The notes: a model not told the origin generated them from the sequence alone. DNA of 64,000 bases from Verrucomicrobiota bacterium (GCA_030601755.1 JAUWBF010000007.1:1-64000); one strand, 5' to 3'; positions 18,599 through 27,895 are shown, counted from the first letter of the stretch. Numbers and translations are program-made.

Positions 18599-19417
18599 AT
18601 GTCGACCAAGCAGACATTCTCCCTGTCCAAGCGGTTCGTCTTCGCGGTGCTGGGTCTGGCGTTCATGCTGGTGGTGTTGTCCAGTCTGCTGACGTTTTCG
18701 GCGTCGCGCAAACTCGAGCGCACCTTGGAGGAACTGACCGAGAACCAACGGCTCACCGCCGAGCTCGAGTCGTTGCCTCTGCGCCTGGAGAGCCTGCTCA
18801 ACGAGGCCCGCGCCTACACCCGTTCCGGCACCCCGGAGGAGCTGGCCAAGCTCAAGGACGGATTGGCCGCCCGGCGTCTCTGGGATCATCCGGCCAAGGG
18901 CCTGCCGCAGGCCGCGCTCGGGCATCCGCTGCTCGCCGAGATCGAACTGCTCTCGCAGTCGGTCGACGAACGGCTCGACGCCATGGTCGTCGAAGGCGAG
19001 GCCGGCCGCCGCGCGGACGCCGCCGCCATCTGGGTGCAGATCGAGCACGACATGCCCGGCCAAAAACTGCAGGCCCTCACCACCCGGCTGACCGCGGTCG
19101 TGCGCGAAGACTTTCAACGGCAGGCGCGCCTCGGCGCGGAGGTCGCCGCCTCGCATCAACGCACCGGCCTGGGCATCGTCGGCCTCGCAATCATCCTCGG
19201 CGTGGTGGCCGCCGTGTTGCTCGGCCGGCGCCTGCAGGAACTGGAAACCTTCATTACTGTCTGCGCCTGGACCAAGCGCGTGAAATACGAGGGTCGCTGG
19301 GTGCCCTTCGAAGAATTCCTCGAAAAACGTTTCCGCCTGAAACTCTCGCACGGCATCTCCGAGGAGGCCGCCCGGCTCGAGATGGAAAACCTGCCGAAAC
19401 CCGCGTCCGACGAGTGA
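18599..19417 (+). CDS. Two-TM sensor-like protein with a Cys-less HGI domain
   Basis: The 272-residue protein has a membrane helix (about 13-35), a periplasmic helical region of about 150 residues, a second membrane helix (about 187-209) and a short cytosolic domain. The topology is that of a chemoreceptor or kinase sensor, but no kinase, HAMP or GGDEF domain follows. The tail (VCAWTKRVKYEGRWVPFEEF, then SHGIS) resembles the small domain with CxxCKRI ... SHGIC found after PAS or GAF domains, but without the paired cysteines. Function unknown. Confidence 0.6.
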   Translation: MSTKQTFSLSKRFVFAVLGLAFMLVVLSSLLTFSASRKLERTLEELTENQRLTAELESLPLRLESLLNEARAYTRSGTPEELAKLKDGLAARRLWDHPAKGLPQAALGHPLLAEIELLSQSVDERLDAMVVEGEAGRRADAAAIWVQIEHDMPGQKLQALTTRLTAVVREDFQRQARLGAEVAASHQRTGLGIVGLAIILGVVAAVLLGRRLQELETFITVCAWTKRVKYEGRWVPFEEFLEKRFRLKLSHGISEEAARLEMENLPKPASDE

Positions 19418-19426
19418 GCGAAGTTT

Positions 19427-19515
19427 GTCCGTGGGCCGCCTGCTTGCAGGTGCGTCGTTCGACAAACAACCATGAACGGCATTCGCGCCTGCAAGCAGGC
19501 GGCCTACCCGTGGAC
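19427..19515. repeat. Mirrored repeat with CTGCTTGCAG arms
   Basis: GGCCGCCTGCTTGCAGG on the left is mirrored by CCTGCAAGCAGGCGGCC on the right, and the outer ends GTCCGTGGG and CCCGTGGAC also match. The centre is about 30 bases. Each arm is itself self-complementary (CTGCTTGCAG). It lies in the gap between the sensor-like gene and nikR, at the 3' ends of both. Confidence 0.85.
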
Positions 19516-19547
19516 GACCCCACGCGCCCCGCGGGGAGCCGCGGCGC

Positions 19548-19979
19548 TCAGAGCAGCGGCGGGATCGTGGTGGCGGTGAGGTTGAGCTTGCCGGTCTTCA
19601 CGCCGCGGCAGGTGGCGAGCTCGTCGCAGAGCTTCTGCAGGTCGGAGGCCTTCCCCTGCACGAGCAGCACCTCCATGTAGTTGTGGTCCTCCAGGTGCAC
19701 GTGCATCGAAGAGACGATCATCAAAAAGTAGGCGTGCTGGATGGCCGCGAGCTTGGCCTGCAGACCCTTGGTCGTGTGATCGTAAACGAGGCTGATCGTG
19801 CCCGCGACCGACTCGGTGCCGAGCTGCGCGGCGTAGTCGACCAACCCGTCGCGGGTGAGCGCGGCGACCGCGTGCGACCGGCTCGGGTAGCCGCGGCTCT
19901 GCACCATGTCGTCGAGCTGCGCGAGCAGGCTCTCGGGCAGGGAGACGCTGAACCGGGCGATCTTGTCGCGTTTGGGCAT
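19548..19979 (-). CDS. NikR-like metal-responsive ribbon-helix-helix regulator
   Basis: The 143-residue protein has an N-terminal ribbon-helix-helix DNA-binding domain (RFSVSLPESLLAQLDDMV) and a C-terminal ACT-like metal domain. With an offset of six from E. coli NikR, the nickel ligands map as His76 to His82, His87 and His89 to His93 and His95 (HVH), but Cys95 is Tyr101 (DHNYMEV). One of four square-planar nickel ligands is therefore missing, so it may sense another metal or bind nickel differently. It lies downstream of the glutamine synthetase gene on the same strand, with a mirrored repeat between. Confidence 0.85.
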   Translation of the reverse strand: MPKRDKIARFSVSLPESLLAQLDDMVQSRGYPSRSHAVAALTRDGLVDYAAQLGTESVAGTISLVYDHTTKGLQAKLAAIQHAYFLMIVSSMHVHLEDHNYMEVLLVQGKASDLQKLCDELATCRGVKTGKLNLTATTIPPLL

Positions 19980-20057
19980 GGGCGTAAGTCGTTGTCGAAT
20001 CGGTCGGGCGGCGCAAGCCGCGGGTTGGGGCGGCTGCCGACGCAGGCCGGTGCTGGT

Positions 20058-20135
20058 GTAGGGGCCTCGCTCGCGAGGCCCGTTGCGCGTCAGACCACCG
20101 GAACGGTATGCAGGCCGAGCAAGCTCGGCCCCTAC
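20058..20135. repeat. Mirrored repeat with GTAGGGGCC / GGCCCCTAC ends
   Basis: The left arm GTAGGGGCCTCGCTCGCG continues to AGGCCC and is itself palindromic. The right arm reads GAGCAAGCTCGGCCCCTAC and is also palindromic. The centre is about 30 unrelated bases. The same family recurs at 47643-47742 and as a single arm at 33252-33271. It fills the gap between the glutamine synthetase and nikR genes. Confidence 0.85.
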
Positions 20136-20151
20136 GGCTGCGGCAAACCGC

Positions 20152-21513
20152 TCAGAACATGCGCGCGTAGCGGTCCACCTCCCACTGGCTGACCTGCTGG
20201 TGATACTGGCGCCACTCCTCGGACTTATACGTGACGAACTCGTCACGTAGTTGTTTTCCAAGGACGCGCTCGACGAACGGGTCGGCGGCAAAGGCCTCGA
20301 CGGCCTCCCCGAGCGTGCGCGGAAGCTCACCGATGCCGCGCTCGGCGAGTTGCGCCGGGCTGAGTTCGTAGAGGTTGTCCTCCTGCGGCGCGCCGGGATC
20401 GAGTTTCTCGCGAATGCCCTCCAAGCCGGCGGCGAGCGCAAGGGTGGCGGCGAGGTAGGGGTTGCACGCGGAGTCGGCGTTGCGGCTCTCGCAACGGCCG
20501 CCTCCCATGGGCACGCGGATGGAGTTGGTGCGGTTGTTGGTGCCGAAGCTGTTGAAGACGGGCGCCCAGGAGAAGTAGCTCATGAGGCCGCGGCGCACGA
20601 GGCGCTTGTAGCTGTTGACGGTCGGCGCCATGGCCGCGCAGATCGCCGGGCCGTGCTTGAGGATGCCGGCGATGAAGTGGTAGGCGACGGGCGTGAGACC
20701 GAGTCCGCGCGGGTCGTCGGCGGGGTCGCACTTGAAGACGTTGGCGCCGGTGGCGAGGTCGCTGAGCGACATGTTGAAGTGCGCGCCGTTGCCGGTCTTG
20801 TTGGCAAAGGGCTTGGGCATGAAGGTCGCCAGCAGACCCTCCTCGGCGGCGTAGTGCTTGGCCATGGTGCGGAAGAACACGTAGCGGTCGCACATGGTGA
20901 GCGCGTCGGCGTATTTGAAATCGAACTCGAACTGCGAGTGCGCGTCCTCGTGGTCGAGCGAGTAGAGGTCCCAGCCGAGGTCGTTGATGGTGGTCGAGAC
21001 CTTGTCCAGCCAGTCGAAGCGCTGGAAGAAGCGGCGCACGTCGTAGCAGCTCTTGTCGAGCTGGTCGTCGGCGAAGGGCAGCTCGAGACGGCCGTCGGCG
21101 CCGAGCTTCACGACGTAGACCTCGCACTCGATGCCGAGGTTGAAGCCGAAGCCGAGCGACGCGGCGTCGGCGAGCACGTTCTTGAGGGCGACGCGCGTAT
21201 TCACTTCGTAAGGACGGCCGTGGAAGGTGTTGTCGGCCGGATACCACATGACCTCCGGACGCCAAGGCAGGCGGATGCCGCGGTCGAGGTCGGGCAGCGA
21301 GGCGATCTCGTCGTCGTTGGGCGACTGGCCGAGGCCGTCGAGCGCGTAGCCGGTGTAGAGCTCGGAGCCGTGCGCGAAGTGCACGAAGTGGTCGATGGGC
21401 ACGAACTTGCCCTTGGGCACGCCGTGGATGTCGACGTAGGCGCCGAGGCAATATTTCACGCCGGCGGCCTTGAGCTCGGCCTGGAGTTTCAGGAGTTCGG
21501 AATCGGTTTTCAT
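20152..21513 (-). CDS. glnT: GlnT-type glutamine synthetase
   Basis: The 453-residue protein belongs to the glutamine synthetase superfamily and resembles the GlnT (type III-named) group, whose members make glutamine or gamma-glutamyl amides such as gamma-glutamylmethylamide. Visible blocks are [18 protein letters not shown], the metal/substrate strand [13 protein letters not shown], and the ATP-site region [20 protein letters not shown], then [10 protein letters not shown]. The start is the ATG at 21513. The neighbours (ABC transporter, creatininase-like amidohydrolase) favour use of ammonia or an amine freed from an imported compound. Confidence 0.88.
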   Translation of the reverse strand: MKTDSELLKLQAELKAAGVKYCLGAYVDIHGVPKGKFVPIDHFVHFAHGSELYTGYALDGLGQSPNDDEIASLPDLDRGIRLPWRPEVMWYPADNTFHGRPYEVNTRVALKNVLADAASLGFGFNLGIECEVYVVKLGADGRLELPFADDQLDKSCYDVRRFFQRFDWLDKVSTTINDLGWDLYSLDHEDAHSQFEFDFKYADALTMCDRYVFFRTMAKHYAAEEGLLATFMPKPFANKTGNGAHFNMSLSDLATGANVFKCDPADDPRGLGLTPVAYHFIAGILKHGPAICAAMAPTVNSYKRLVRRGLMSYFSWAPVFNSFGTNNRTNSIRVPMGGGRCESRNADSACNPYLAATLALAAGLEGIREKLDPGAPQEDNLYELSPAQLAERGIGELPRTLGEAVEAFAADPFVERVLGKQLRDEFVTYKSEEWRQYHQQVSQWEVDRYARMF

Positions 21514-21540
21514 GATTTTGCGGGAGAGCGGCTTGCGGAG

Positions 21541-21563
21541 TTTGTCACTTATTAAGTGACAAA
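21541..21563. repeat. Perfect palindrome at the glnT-creatininase junction
   Basis: The arms TTTGTCACTTA and TAAGTGACAAA flank a single T: 23 bases, perfectly palindromic. Read on the minus strand it supplies the last codons and the TGA stop of the creatininase-family gene. It is the reference copy of a family seen again at 29214, 29280, 62497 and 62572. It is A/T-rich against a very GC-rich background. Confidence 0.9.
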
Positions 21564-22387
21564 TCGGTTTGGGGTGCGGGGGCGGTGGGGCGATAGGGGG
21601 CGGACAGCGGCGGGGTTTCGCGCAGGGCGCGGCGCACGAGTGCCGTGAGGTCGGCGACGATCCACGCAAAGAGGCGGCGGCCCTGCGTCGCTGTGGCCTT
21701 GGACGGTGTGCCAGTGACGCCGTTGGCGCTGGTGGCGTTGACCGGATGGGCGAAGACGAGGCCGGCGGTGCGGTCGGGGTCGTCGGCGGTCTTGACGAGG
21801 TGAGGGCGCACGAGGCCCGGCACGTGGGCGAGCATGAGCGCGGTCTCGGCCTGATTGGCGTGCCAGTCGGCGGCATCGGCGAAGAAGGCGGCGCGCACGC
21901 GCGGGCTGACCTCGGCGGTGTTGATGACGGCGACCATGAAGCCGTCGTGCTTGGCGCGGAGAACCTCGAGCGCGCAGCGCAGCGGGGCGGCGTTGGTCAC
22001 ATGACTGTTGACGAGAAAGAGGCGGCGGATGCCCGCGGCGAAGAGCCAGTCCCCGATGTCGGTGACGAGCGCGATGAGGGTCTGCGGCGAGAGCGCGAGC
22101 GTGCCTGGCCAGCGGTGCGAGTGGCCGAGCGAGCAGCCGTAGGCGAGCGCGGGCAACACGGGCACGCCGGTCGCGGCGGAGACGGCGTCGCACACGTCGC
22201 TCGCGAGCGCGGTGTCCATGCCGGTGCCGAGGTGCGGGCCATGCTGCTCGGTGGCGCCGCACGGGAGGAGCACGGCGTCGCATCCGGCCGCGATGCGGTC
22301 GGCGATCTCGGGCCAAGTGAGCGAGGCCCAGGACAAAGGCGTGGCCTTGGGCGTCCTTGCGGGACGCGATTGGAAGGAGGATGCCAT
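21545..22387 (-). CDS. Creatininase-family amidohydrolase
   Basis: The 280-residue protein matches the creatinine amidohydrolase fold, metal enzymes that open cyclic amides or formamides. Putative ligands are Glu47, His49, His52 and Asp58 in [16 protein letters not shown], and Glu in [11 protein letters not shown]. The usual NGHGGN motif reads NSHVTN here, a clear deviation. The last residues (DLSLNK) and the stop are encoded by a mobile-looking palindrome, so the tail is probably not original. It sits 16 bases after the ABC ATPase gene in an apparent operon. Confidence 0.85.
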   Translation of the reverse strand: MASSFQSRPARTPKATPLSWASLTWPEIADRIAAGCDAVLLPCGATEQHGPHLGTGMDTALASDVCDAVSAATGVPVLPALAYGCSLGHSHRWPGTLALSPQTLIALVTDIGDWLFAAGIRRLFLVNSHVTNAAPLRCALEVLRAKHDGFMVAVINTAEVSPRVRAAFFADAADWHANQAETALMLAHVPGLVRPHLVKTADDPDRTAGLVFAHPVNATSANGVTGTPSKATATQGRRLFAWIVADLTALVRRALRETPPLSAPYRPTAPAPQTDLSLNK

Positions 22388-22403
22388 GGTGATGGCGGGT
22401 GGT

Positions 22404-23303
22404 TTATTCGACGTCGTCGCCGGCCTGGGTCAGGCGGATGATCGGCAACGGCTCGGGCGGGTGTTCGGACTTGGGATGGATGAGTTCGTCGAGCCGGCGG
22501 CGGGTGGCCAGGAACTCAGGCGAGTGGATCTGGTCGATGCGGCGCGGGCGCGGCACGGGGACCTCGATGATCTCCTGGACCTCGCCGGGGTTGGCCTTGA
22601 GCACGAGAATGCGGTCGGCGAGGAAGACGGCTTCGTCGAGGTCGTGGGTGATGAAGAGGATGGTGACGTCGACGTTGCGCCAGATTTCGAGCAGGTGGGA
22701 CTGCATTTGGCAGCGGGTCTGCGCGTCGAGCGCGCCGAAGGGCTCGTCCATGAGGAGCACGCGCGGGTTGGCCGCGAGGGCACGGGCGATCGCGGTGCGC
22801 TGCTTCATGCCGCCGGAGAGTTGCGCGGGATAATTGTCCTTGAAGCGTCCCAGTCCTACGAGGTCGGCCCATTGCTCGGCCTCGCTGCGCGCGGAGGTTT
22901 TCGCGCGGCCCTGCATCTCGAGGCCGAACATGATGTTCTGCGTGACGGTCAGCCAGGGAAAGAGCGTGTAGCCTTGGAATACCATGCCGCGGTCGGGGCC
23001 GGGGCCGGAGACTTCCTTGCCGTCGACCAGCAGGCGTCCGGAGGTGGCTTGGTCGAGGCCGGCCACGATGCGGATGAGCGTGGACTTGCCGCAGCCGGAC
23101 GGACCGATGACGCAGACCAGCTCGCGGCGGTGGATTTTCAGGTTGATGTCACGCAGCGCGGTGACCGAGCCGTGTTCACCGGCGAACTGGCGGCCGAGGT
23201 GGTCGATCTCGAGGACGACGGGGCGCTCCTTTATCTTGGCGAAGCGGGCGGCGACCTCGGGGGATTGTTCGCGGTAGTCGGGCAGATGGTCGGTCGTATT
23301 CAT
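22404..23303 (-). CDS. ABC transporter ATPase (nitrate/sulfonate/taurine type)
   Basis: The 299-residue ATPase of a SsuB/TauB/NrtD-type importer has Walker [11 protein letters not shown]-loop [14 protein letters not shown], signature LSGGMKQR, Walker B VLLMDEP and the switch His in FITHDLDEA. The start at 23303 overlaps the permease stop as ATGA. The tail of about 40 residues after the nucleotide-binding domain contains nothing I recognise. It energises uptake of a small solute that cannot be named from sequence. Confidence 0.93.
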   Translation of the reverse strand: MNTTDHLPDYREQSPEVAARFAKIKERPVVLEIDHLGRQFAGEHGSVTALRDINLKIHRRELVCVIGPSGCGKSTLIRIVAGLDQATSGRLLVDGKEVSGPGPDRGMVFQGYTLFPWLTVTQNIMFGLEMQGRAKTSARSEAEQWADLVGLGRFKDNYPAQLSGGMKQRTAIARALAANPRVLLMDEPFGALDAQTRCQMQSHLLEIWRNVDVTILFITHDLDEAVFLADRILVLKANPGEVQEIIEVPVPRPRRIDQIHSPEFLATRRRLDELIHPKSEHPPEPLPIIRLTQAGDDVE

Positions 23304-24340
23304 GCTTTGACTACAAGGGGCTTGTCGGCGAACGCACAGATGTCGCGGGCGGCGAAGAGGCGGACGATGAAATTGCGCAGGCGACTCGGACGGTTGTCCT
23401 TCCACGGGAAGAGGCGGCGTCCGATGAAGCCGAGGGCCATGTCGGTGGTGAGGCCGATGAAACCGATGATGAGGATGGCGGCGTAAACGTTGTCGAAGTT
23501 GCGGTATTTGGCCTGCTGGTTGATGAAGAAGGTGATGCCTGAGCTGACGCCGACGACCTCGGCGACGACGAGGTAGGTCCAGGCCCAGCCGAGGAGGATG
23601 CGCAGGTCGTTGTAGAGGTCGGGCAGACTGGCCGGCAGGAGCACGCGGAGCACGAGCTGGCGACGGCGCGCGCCAAGGGTCTGCGCGGCCTCGAGCAGAC
23701 CGCCGTCGACCTTGCGCACGGTGTTGGCGACGACGAGGACCTGTTGAAAGAAGGTGCCGATGACGATGATCGCGACCTTCGGTTCAAGGTGGATGCCGAA
23801 CACCGCGACCATGAGCGCGCCGAAGGCCGGCGCCGGCATGTAGCGGACAAAGTCGACAAACGGCTCGGTGAGCCGGGAGATGGAAAAAAACGCGCCGCAG
23901 AGGATGCCAAGCGGCACGCCGACGGCGGAGGAAATCACGAAGCCCCAGAAGATGGTGCGGATGCTGGTCCAGATGCTTTCGTGCAGCCACTTGTCGCCTT
24001 TGAGCACGGGCTTGGTGGTGAAGGCGGTGTAGAGCGCGCGGCCGACCTCGTGCGGCGCGGGCAGAAAGATCGGGTTGGCGCGCTTGCCGGCGGGAGGCGC
24101 CTTGCCCTCGGCGATGGTTTTGTCGACCTGCGCGGCGAACTCGTGGCGGTCCATGAGTTGCCCGGGCTTGAGCCACGACACGTCGCCGGACTCGGTGACC
24201 TTGATCATCGGTCCCCAGATCACCGGCACGTAGCTGACCAGACTCCAGACGCCGAGCGGCAGCAGGAAGGCCAACACGGTCAACACGACGCGAACGCGCG
24301 TGGTGAGTTCCTGACGGACGTTGAGCAGGCGGTTGGGCAT
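23300..24340 (-). CDS. ABC transporter permease (nitrate/sulfonate/taurine type)
   Basis: From the ATG at 24340 ([20 protein letters not shown]) the protein has 346 residues. After the first membrane helix ([20 protein letters not shown]) comes an unusually long extracytoplasmic loop of about 85 residues (from WGPMIKVTE to WLHES). Further helices and the EAA loop follow ([20 protein letters not shown]). The long loop is uncommon for SsuC/TauC permeases. It is coupled to the ATPase gene by a four-base overlap. Confidence 0.92.
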   Translation of the reverse strand: MPNRLLNVRQELTTRVRVVLTVLAFLLPLGVWSLVSYVPVIWGPMIKVTESGDVSWLKPGQLMDRHEFAAQVDKTIAEGKAPPAGKRANPIFLPAPHEVGRALYTAFTTKPVLKGDKWLHESIWTSIRTIFWGFVISSAVGVPLGILCGAFFSISRLTEPFVDFVRYMPAPAFGALMVAVFGIHLEPKVAIIVIGTFFQQVLVVANTVRKVDGGLLEAAQTLGARRRQLVLRVLLPASLPDLYNDLRILLGWAWTYLVVAEVVGVSSGITFFINQQAKYRNFDNVYAAILIIGFIGLTTDMALGFIGRRLFPWKDNRPSRLRNFIVRLFAARDICAFADKPLVVKA

Positions 24341-24443
24341 GCAGGCTCGGACGATGAGCGTGAAAGAATCTCCGGACGCGTTACGGGTGGCCGACAAACG
24401 CGTCCGGCTGTGTCAGAACAATGGATACAGCTTCAGTCCGAAC

Positions 24444-25424
24444 TCAGAGCTTGAGCGCGTCGGCGGTGACGGAGGCGTCGTAGGAGCCGGGGATGTCCTG
24501 CGGCTCCTTGTAGACCTCGTTCTTCACGTTGAAGTCGTCGGCGATCTTCGAGGAGCCGGCCACGGAGTCGAAGCCTTCGGTGGGCGTGGAGAGCAGCTTG
24601 GAACCTTCGGCCAAGGTCAGCAGACGCGTGCCGCTGATGAACGCGGCGTAGTCGGCAGGGTCAACGCTGGCGCGGGCGGCCATGATCTTGATGCCGTCGG
24701 CCTTGGTGGCAGGGTCGGCGAGGTAGGCGACGACCTTGTCCCAAACGGAGACGAACTTCACCCAATCGTCGCGGCGCGAGGCGAGGCTCTGCGGGGTGAC
24801 GACCACGCAGTCGTAGATGAGTCCGGGCTGGTCGGCGCTGGTGTAAACCGCCTTCGATCCGGGAACAGCCTTGAGGGCCTCGCCGGAGTTGGGTTGCCAG
24901 GCGCCGATGGCGTCGACCTGGCCGGAGGCAAGCACCTGCGGAGTCTGGTTGGTGGGCGTAGGCACGAGCTCGACGTCGGCCTCGGTGAGTCCGGCCTTTT
25001 GCAGCCCGTTGAGCAAAAGCAGGTGCGTGACGAAGCCGACCTCGATGCCGATTTTTTTGCCCTTGATGTCCTTGAGCGACTCGATGCCGGGACGGGCGAC
25101 GATCATGTCGTTGCCGTTGGAGTAGTCGGTCAGCATGATGACGACGTTCTTGCCGCCGGTGGCGGTGGTGACGAGGGCGTCGCCGTTGGTGACGGTGACG
25201 GCGTCGACCTGACCGGCCGCGTAGGCCTCCATGGACGGGCCATATTCGAACCAGAGCAGTTCGACGTCGACGCCGGCCTCCTTATACCAGCCCTTTTCGG
25301 CGGCGATCTGCAATGCGGTCCAACCCGGCCAGTCGGAGAAGGCGACCTTGAGCGGAGCGGCGGAGACGAAGGCGGCCAACGCGCCACAAAGCGCGAGCGA
25401 GGAGAGGATGTTTCTTAGGCGCAT
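24444..25424 (-). CDS. ABC transporter periplasmic binding protein
   Basis: The 326-residue NMT1/SsuA-like binding protein has a signal peptide ([20 protein letters not shown], cut after VSA). The ligand-binding core starts [20 protein letters not shown] and includes [16 protein letters not shown]. The fold is shared by nitrate, taurine, sulfonate and pyrimidine-precursor binders, so the ligand is undetermined. With a creatininase-like hydrolase and GlnT in the same unit, an amide- or amine-containing compound is a reasonable guess. It heads the operon behind a structured leader. Confidence 0.9.
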   Translation of the reverse strand: MRLRNILSSLALCGALAAFVSAAPLKVAFSDWPGWTALQIAAEKGWYKEAGVDVELLWFEYGPSMEAYAAGQVDAVTVTNGDALVTTATGGKNVVIMLTDYSNGNDMIVARPGIESLKDIKGKKIGIEVGFVTHLLLLNGLQKAGLTEADVELVPTPTNQTPQVLASGQVDAIGAWQPNSGEALKAVPGSKAVYTSADQPGLIYDCVVVTPQSLASRRDDWVKFVSVWDKVVAYLADPATKADGIKIMAARASVDPADYAAFISGTRLLTLAEGSKLLSTPTEGFDSVAGSSKIADDFNVKNEVYKEPQDIPGSYDASVTADALKL

Positions 25425-25504
25425 GATCGTGATTAGTGTTATGATTTTGGCAAAAAGTATTACCGACCACCTTTCAGCACATGTCGTGCCCGCACATGGC
25501 GACG

Positions 25505-25540
25505 GGCAAAAAACTTTGGCTGCAGGACGGTTTTGCCTGC
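25505..25540 (-). promoter_or_regulatory. Structured leader with two exclusive hairpins
   Basis: On the minus strand 80-120 bases before the binding-protein gene, GGCAAAAC (25530-25537) can pair with GTTTTTTGCC (25505-25514). Alternatively GCAGG (25536-25540) can pair with CCTGC (25522-25526). The two share bases 25536-25537 and exclude each other, the arrangement expected of a switching leader. I do not recognise a known riboswitch consensus. The pairing is seen; the function is inferred. Confidence 0.35.
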
Positions 25541-25614
25541 TCCCATGAGCGGCTTTCACACCAACGACCGCCTTTGCGTTTGTTTTTCGCCACCGGCCGG
25601 ACAGGTTGCGCCGC

Positions 25615-25932
25615 ATGAGTCTGAATCGCAGCGAGCAAATGGTGCACGATTACCTCCAGGCCAATCCCGACGAACAGCGCCACTGGCAGGGGGTTGTGCG
25701 CGCCACCGCCGAACGGGAGCGCGATCCCCACGCCGCCGCGGCCGCGCTCGATCACGATTTGTGGGCCTACTATCAGGAGCGCGCCGGCGTCGTGTCGCCT
25801 TTTCGCGAGGAGGCCGCCCGCGAGGGGCTGCGTCGCATCAGCATGCGCAACCTCGCCGAATACCTGTTGCGCCTGTGGGGGCCTGCGCGAAAACGACCAG
25901 CCGGCCAACCGCCGGCGCGGCCCTACGCCTAA
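25615..25932 (+). CDS. Conserved-looking small protein, unknown function
   Basis: The 105-residue protein ([20 protein letters not shown]...) has no signal peptide and no membrane segment. It is predicted mostly helical, with an Arg-rich, proline-containing tail ([10 protein letters not shown]). A TTG three codons upstream could also start it. It uses the GC-rich codons of its neighbours, which supports real coding. It is divergent from the ABC operon. I recognise no domain. Confidence 0.6.
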   Translation: MSLNRSEQMVHDYLQANPDEQRHWQGVVRATAERERDPHAAAAALDHDLWAYYQERAGVVSPFREEAAREGLRRISMRNLAEYLLRLWGPARKRPAGQPPARPYA

Positions 25933-26260
25933 AAACCCTCCATTCGGCCGGTATTTGCCGTTCGGGTTTCGCGACTTGGCGAATACTGCCAAATTGGCGC
26001 GGTAAAAAATGCAACGTTCCCCCGCCGCCTGCGTCCTACTTGGCGGTTCTGGTTGGATACCGCGCCCGCAGCCCCGGCTGCTTGGCAACGACTATCGACC
26101 AGTCTGGTAAACGGGCGGGCCGCCATGGGTAGGTGGCCCGCCCCATGCTGTTTTCGGGAACGAAATGCGTGGTGCCGGTGACTCAGGTTTTTAACCTATA
26201 TCCGCAGTCTGGCATCGACATTGCATTACCTGCCGGCAAAGTTACTCACAAGATATCCAC
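25933..26260. other. 328-base intergenic region with a GC-rich hairpin
   Basis: No gene is visible here. The main structure is a 9-bp perfect stem, GGGCGGGCC against GGCCCGCCC (26113-26143), without a following T-run, so it is at best a weak terminator for the small gene upstream. The last 100 bases are more A/T-rich and should hold the phoH promoter, but no convincing -35/-10 pair could be fixed. Confidence 0.5.
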
Positions 26261-27793
26261 ATGATGGAAAACCTGAGCGGGGCTAAGCCTCAAAAACCGC
26301 AGCTCAAGGTCTCTGCGAAGGTCAAAACCTTCGTCTTGGACACGAACGTTCTACTGCACGACCCGCAGTCGATCTTCAAATTCGAGGACAACAACCTCGC
26401 CATCCCGGTCGAGGTCCTCGAGGAGCTGGACGCCATAAAAACGGAGCAGTCCACCGAGCGCGGCCGCAACGCCCGCCGCGTGCACCGCATCCTCTCCCAG
26501 CTGTTGCCCGACTCGCGCTCCATGCACGAGGGCGTGAAGCTCGAGACCGGCGGCACGTTGTCGGTCATCATCAACCCGCACCTCGCCGACCCCGCCCTCG
26601 CGGACTCGGCCCTGATGCGCAAGCTCCGCTCCGTGCTCCCGAACCTGGAGAAGAAGGACAACCGCATCATCGCCGCGGCCCTCTTCGTGCAGGCCCACTA
26701 CCAGCCGCCGACCATCCTCGTCACCAAGGACGTCAACGTCGCCCTCAAGGCCCGCGCCGTCGGCCTCGAGTCGCAGGACTACCTCAACGACAAGGTCCCC
26801 GAGCCCACCCAGGAAGACGCCTACCGCGAGATTCCCGTCACCATCTACGAACTCCAGCGCTTCGCCTCCGAAGGCCAGTTCGACCTCGGCGAGGAGGCCG
26901 CCAAGCCCCTCTTCCTGAACGAATACGTCCTGCTTCGCTCCGACGAGGGCAAGACCATGCCGGCCCGCTACTACGGCGAAAACATCGTGCGCCGCCTCAA
27001 GATCCCCGACTTCGTCAAGGCCCCCGGCGGCATCCCCATCCGCAGCCGCAACCTCGAGCAACAGTTCTTCATGGACGCCCTGCTCGACGACTCGATCACC
27101 CTGATCACCTGCTTCGGCAAGGCCGGCACCGGCAAGACCCTGCTCTCCATCGGCTGCGCCCTGCACCAGACGCACGACGACCACTCCCGCTACGACGGCG
27201 TCTCGATCTCGCGCCCCGTCATGGCGCTCGGCAAGGACATCGGTTTCCTGCCCGGCACCATGGAGGAAAAGATGAAGCCCTGGCTCCAGCCCTACTTCGA
27301 CGCGCTCGAGGTGCTCATCCCCTCCAAGCCGCCCAAGGAGCCGCAGTTCGCCTCCAAGAAAGTCGCCAAGAAACACAAGAAGGGCGATGAGACCTTCTTC
27401 GGCCCGCAACCCGGCCCCGCCGCCACCCACGCCGGCCCTGGAGCCATCGCCCCGATCAAGCCCTACGAGCGCCTCATCAAGAGCGGACTCGTCGAGGTCG
27501 AGGCCCTCGCCTTCATCCGCGGCCGCTCGATCGCCCGCCGTTTCTTCATCCTCGACGAGGCCCAGCAACTCACGCCGCACGAGGTGAAGACCGTCATCAC
27601 CCGCATCTCCGAGGGCTCGAAGATCGTGCTGATCGGCGACCCGGCCCAGATCGACAATCCCTACGTCGACTCGCGCAGCAACGGTCTCGTCTATTGCCAC
27701 AACCGCATGAAGGGCCACGCCCTCTCCGCGCACGTGAAGCTGACCAAGGGCGAGCGTTCCAAACTCGCCGAACTCGCCGCCGACCTGCTCTGA
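26261..27793 (+). CDS. PhoH-family PIN-domain ATPase
   Basis: The 510-residue protein joins an N-terminal PIN nuclease domain (FVLDTNVLLHDP at about residue 24; acidic residues in EELDAIK and EKKDNRI) to a PhoH ATPase/helicase domain (Walker A GKAGTGKT at about 286, Walker B FFILDEAQ at about 427). This is the PhoH2-type fusion, reported as an RNA helicase-ribonuclease. A Lys/Pro/Gly-rich insert of about 50 residues (SKKVAKKHKKGDET...) interrupts the ATPase domain. A strong terminator follows, so it is probably monocistronic. Confidence 0.93.
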   Translation: MMENLSGAKPQKPQLKVSAKVKTFVLDTNVLLHDPQSIFKFEDNNLAIPVEVLEELDAIKTEQSTERGRNARRVHRILSQLLPDSRSMHEGVKLETGGTLSVIINPHLADPALADSALMRKLRSVLPNLEKKDNRIIAAALFVQAHYQPPTILVTKDVNVALKARAVGLESQDYLNDKVPEPTQEDAYREIPVTIYELQRFASEGQFDLGEEAAKPLFLNEYVLLRSDEGKTMPARYYGENIVRRLKIPDFVKAPGGIPIRSRNLEQQFFMDALLDDSITLITCFGKAGTGKTLLSIGCALHQTHDDHSRYDGVSISRPVMALGKDIGFLPGTMEEKMKPWLQPYFDALEVLIPSKPPKEPQFASKKVAKKHKKGDETFFGPQPGPAATHAGPGAIAPIKPYERLIKSGLVEVEALAFIRGRSIARRFFILDEAQQLTPHEVKTVITRISEGSKIVLIGDPAQIDNPYVDSRSNGLVYCHNRMKGHALSAHVKLTKGERSKLAELAADLL

Positions 27794-27860
27794 GCCGGCG
27801 CGTTCTCCGGTCGCCCGGCCTCGGGATCCGCCGACGTATCAACCAAACAACTACAACAGG

Positions 27861-27895
27861 AAGGCCGGTCGCGTCATGCGACCGGCCTTCTTGTG
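27861..27895 (+). terminator. Strong terminator hairpin after phoH
   Basis: AAGGCCGGTCGC and GCGACCGGCCTT form a perfect 12-bp stem around GTCAT, followed by CTTGT. The T-run is short, but the stem is very stable and sits 68 bases after the phoH stop. Confidence 0.75.

Noticed and set aside
21514-21876. N-terminal extension of the GlnT protein in the same frame
   Set aside because: The extension is an Arg/Pro/Ala-rich shadow of the creatininase gene and crosses the palindrome; GlnT homology begins at MKTDSE.
25425-25600. Guanidine, glutamine or TPP riboswitch upstream of the ABC operon
   Set aside because: None of the conserved sequence blocks of these classes is present; only unassigned alternative hairpins remain.
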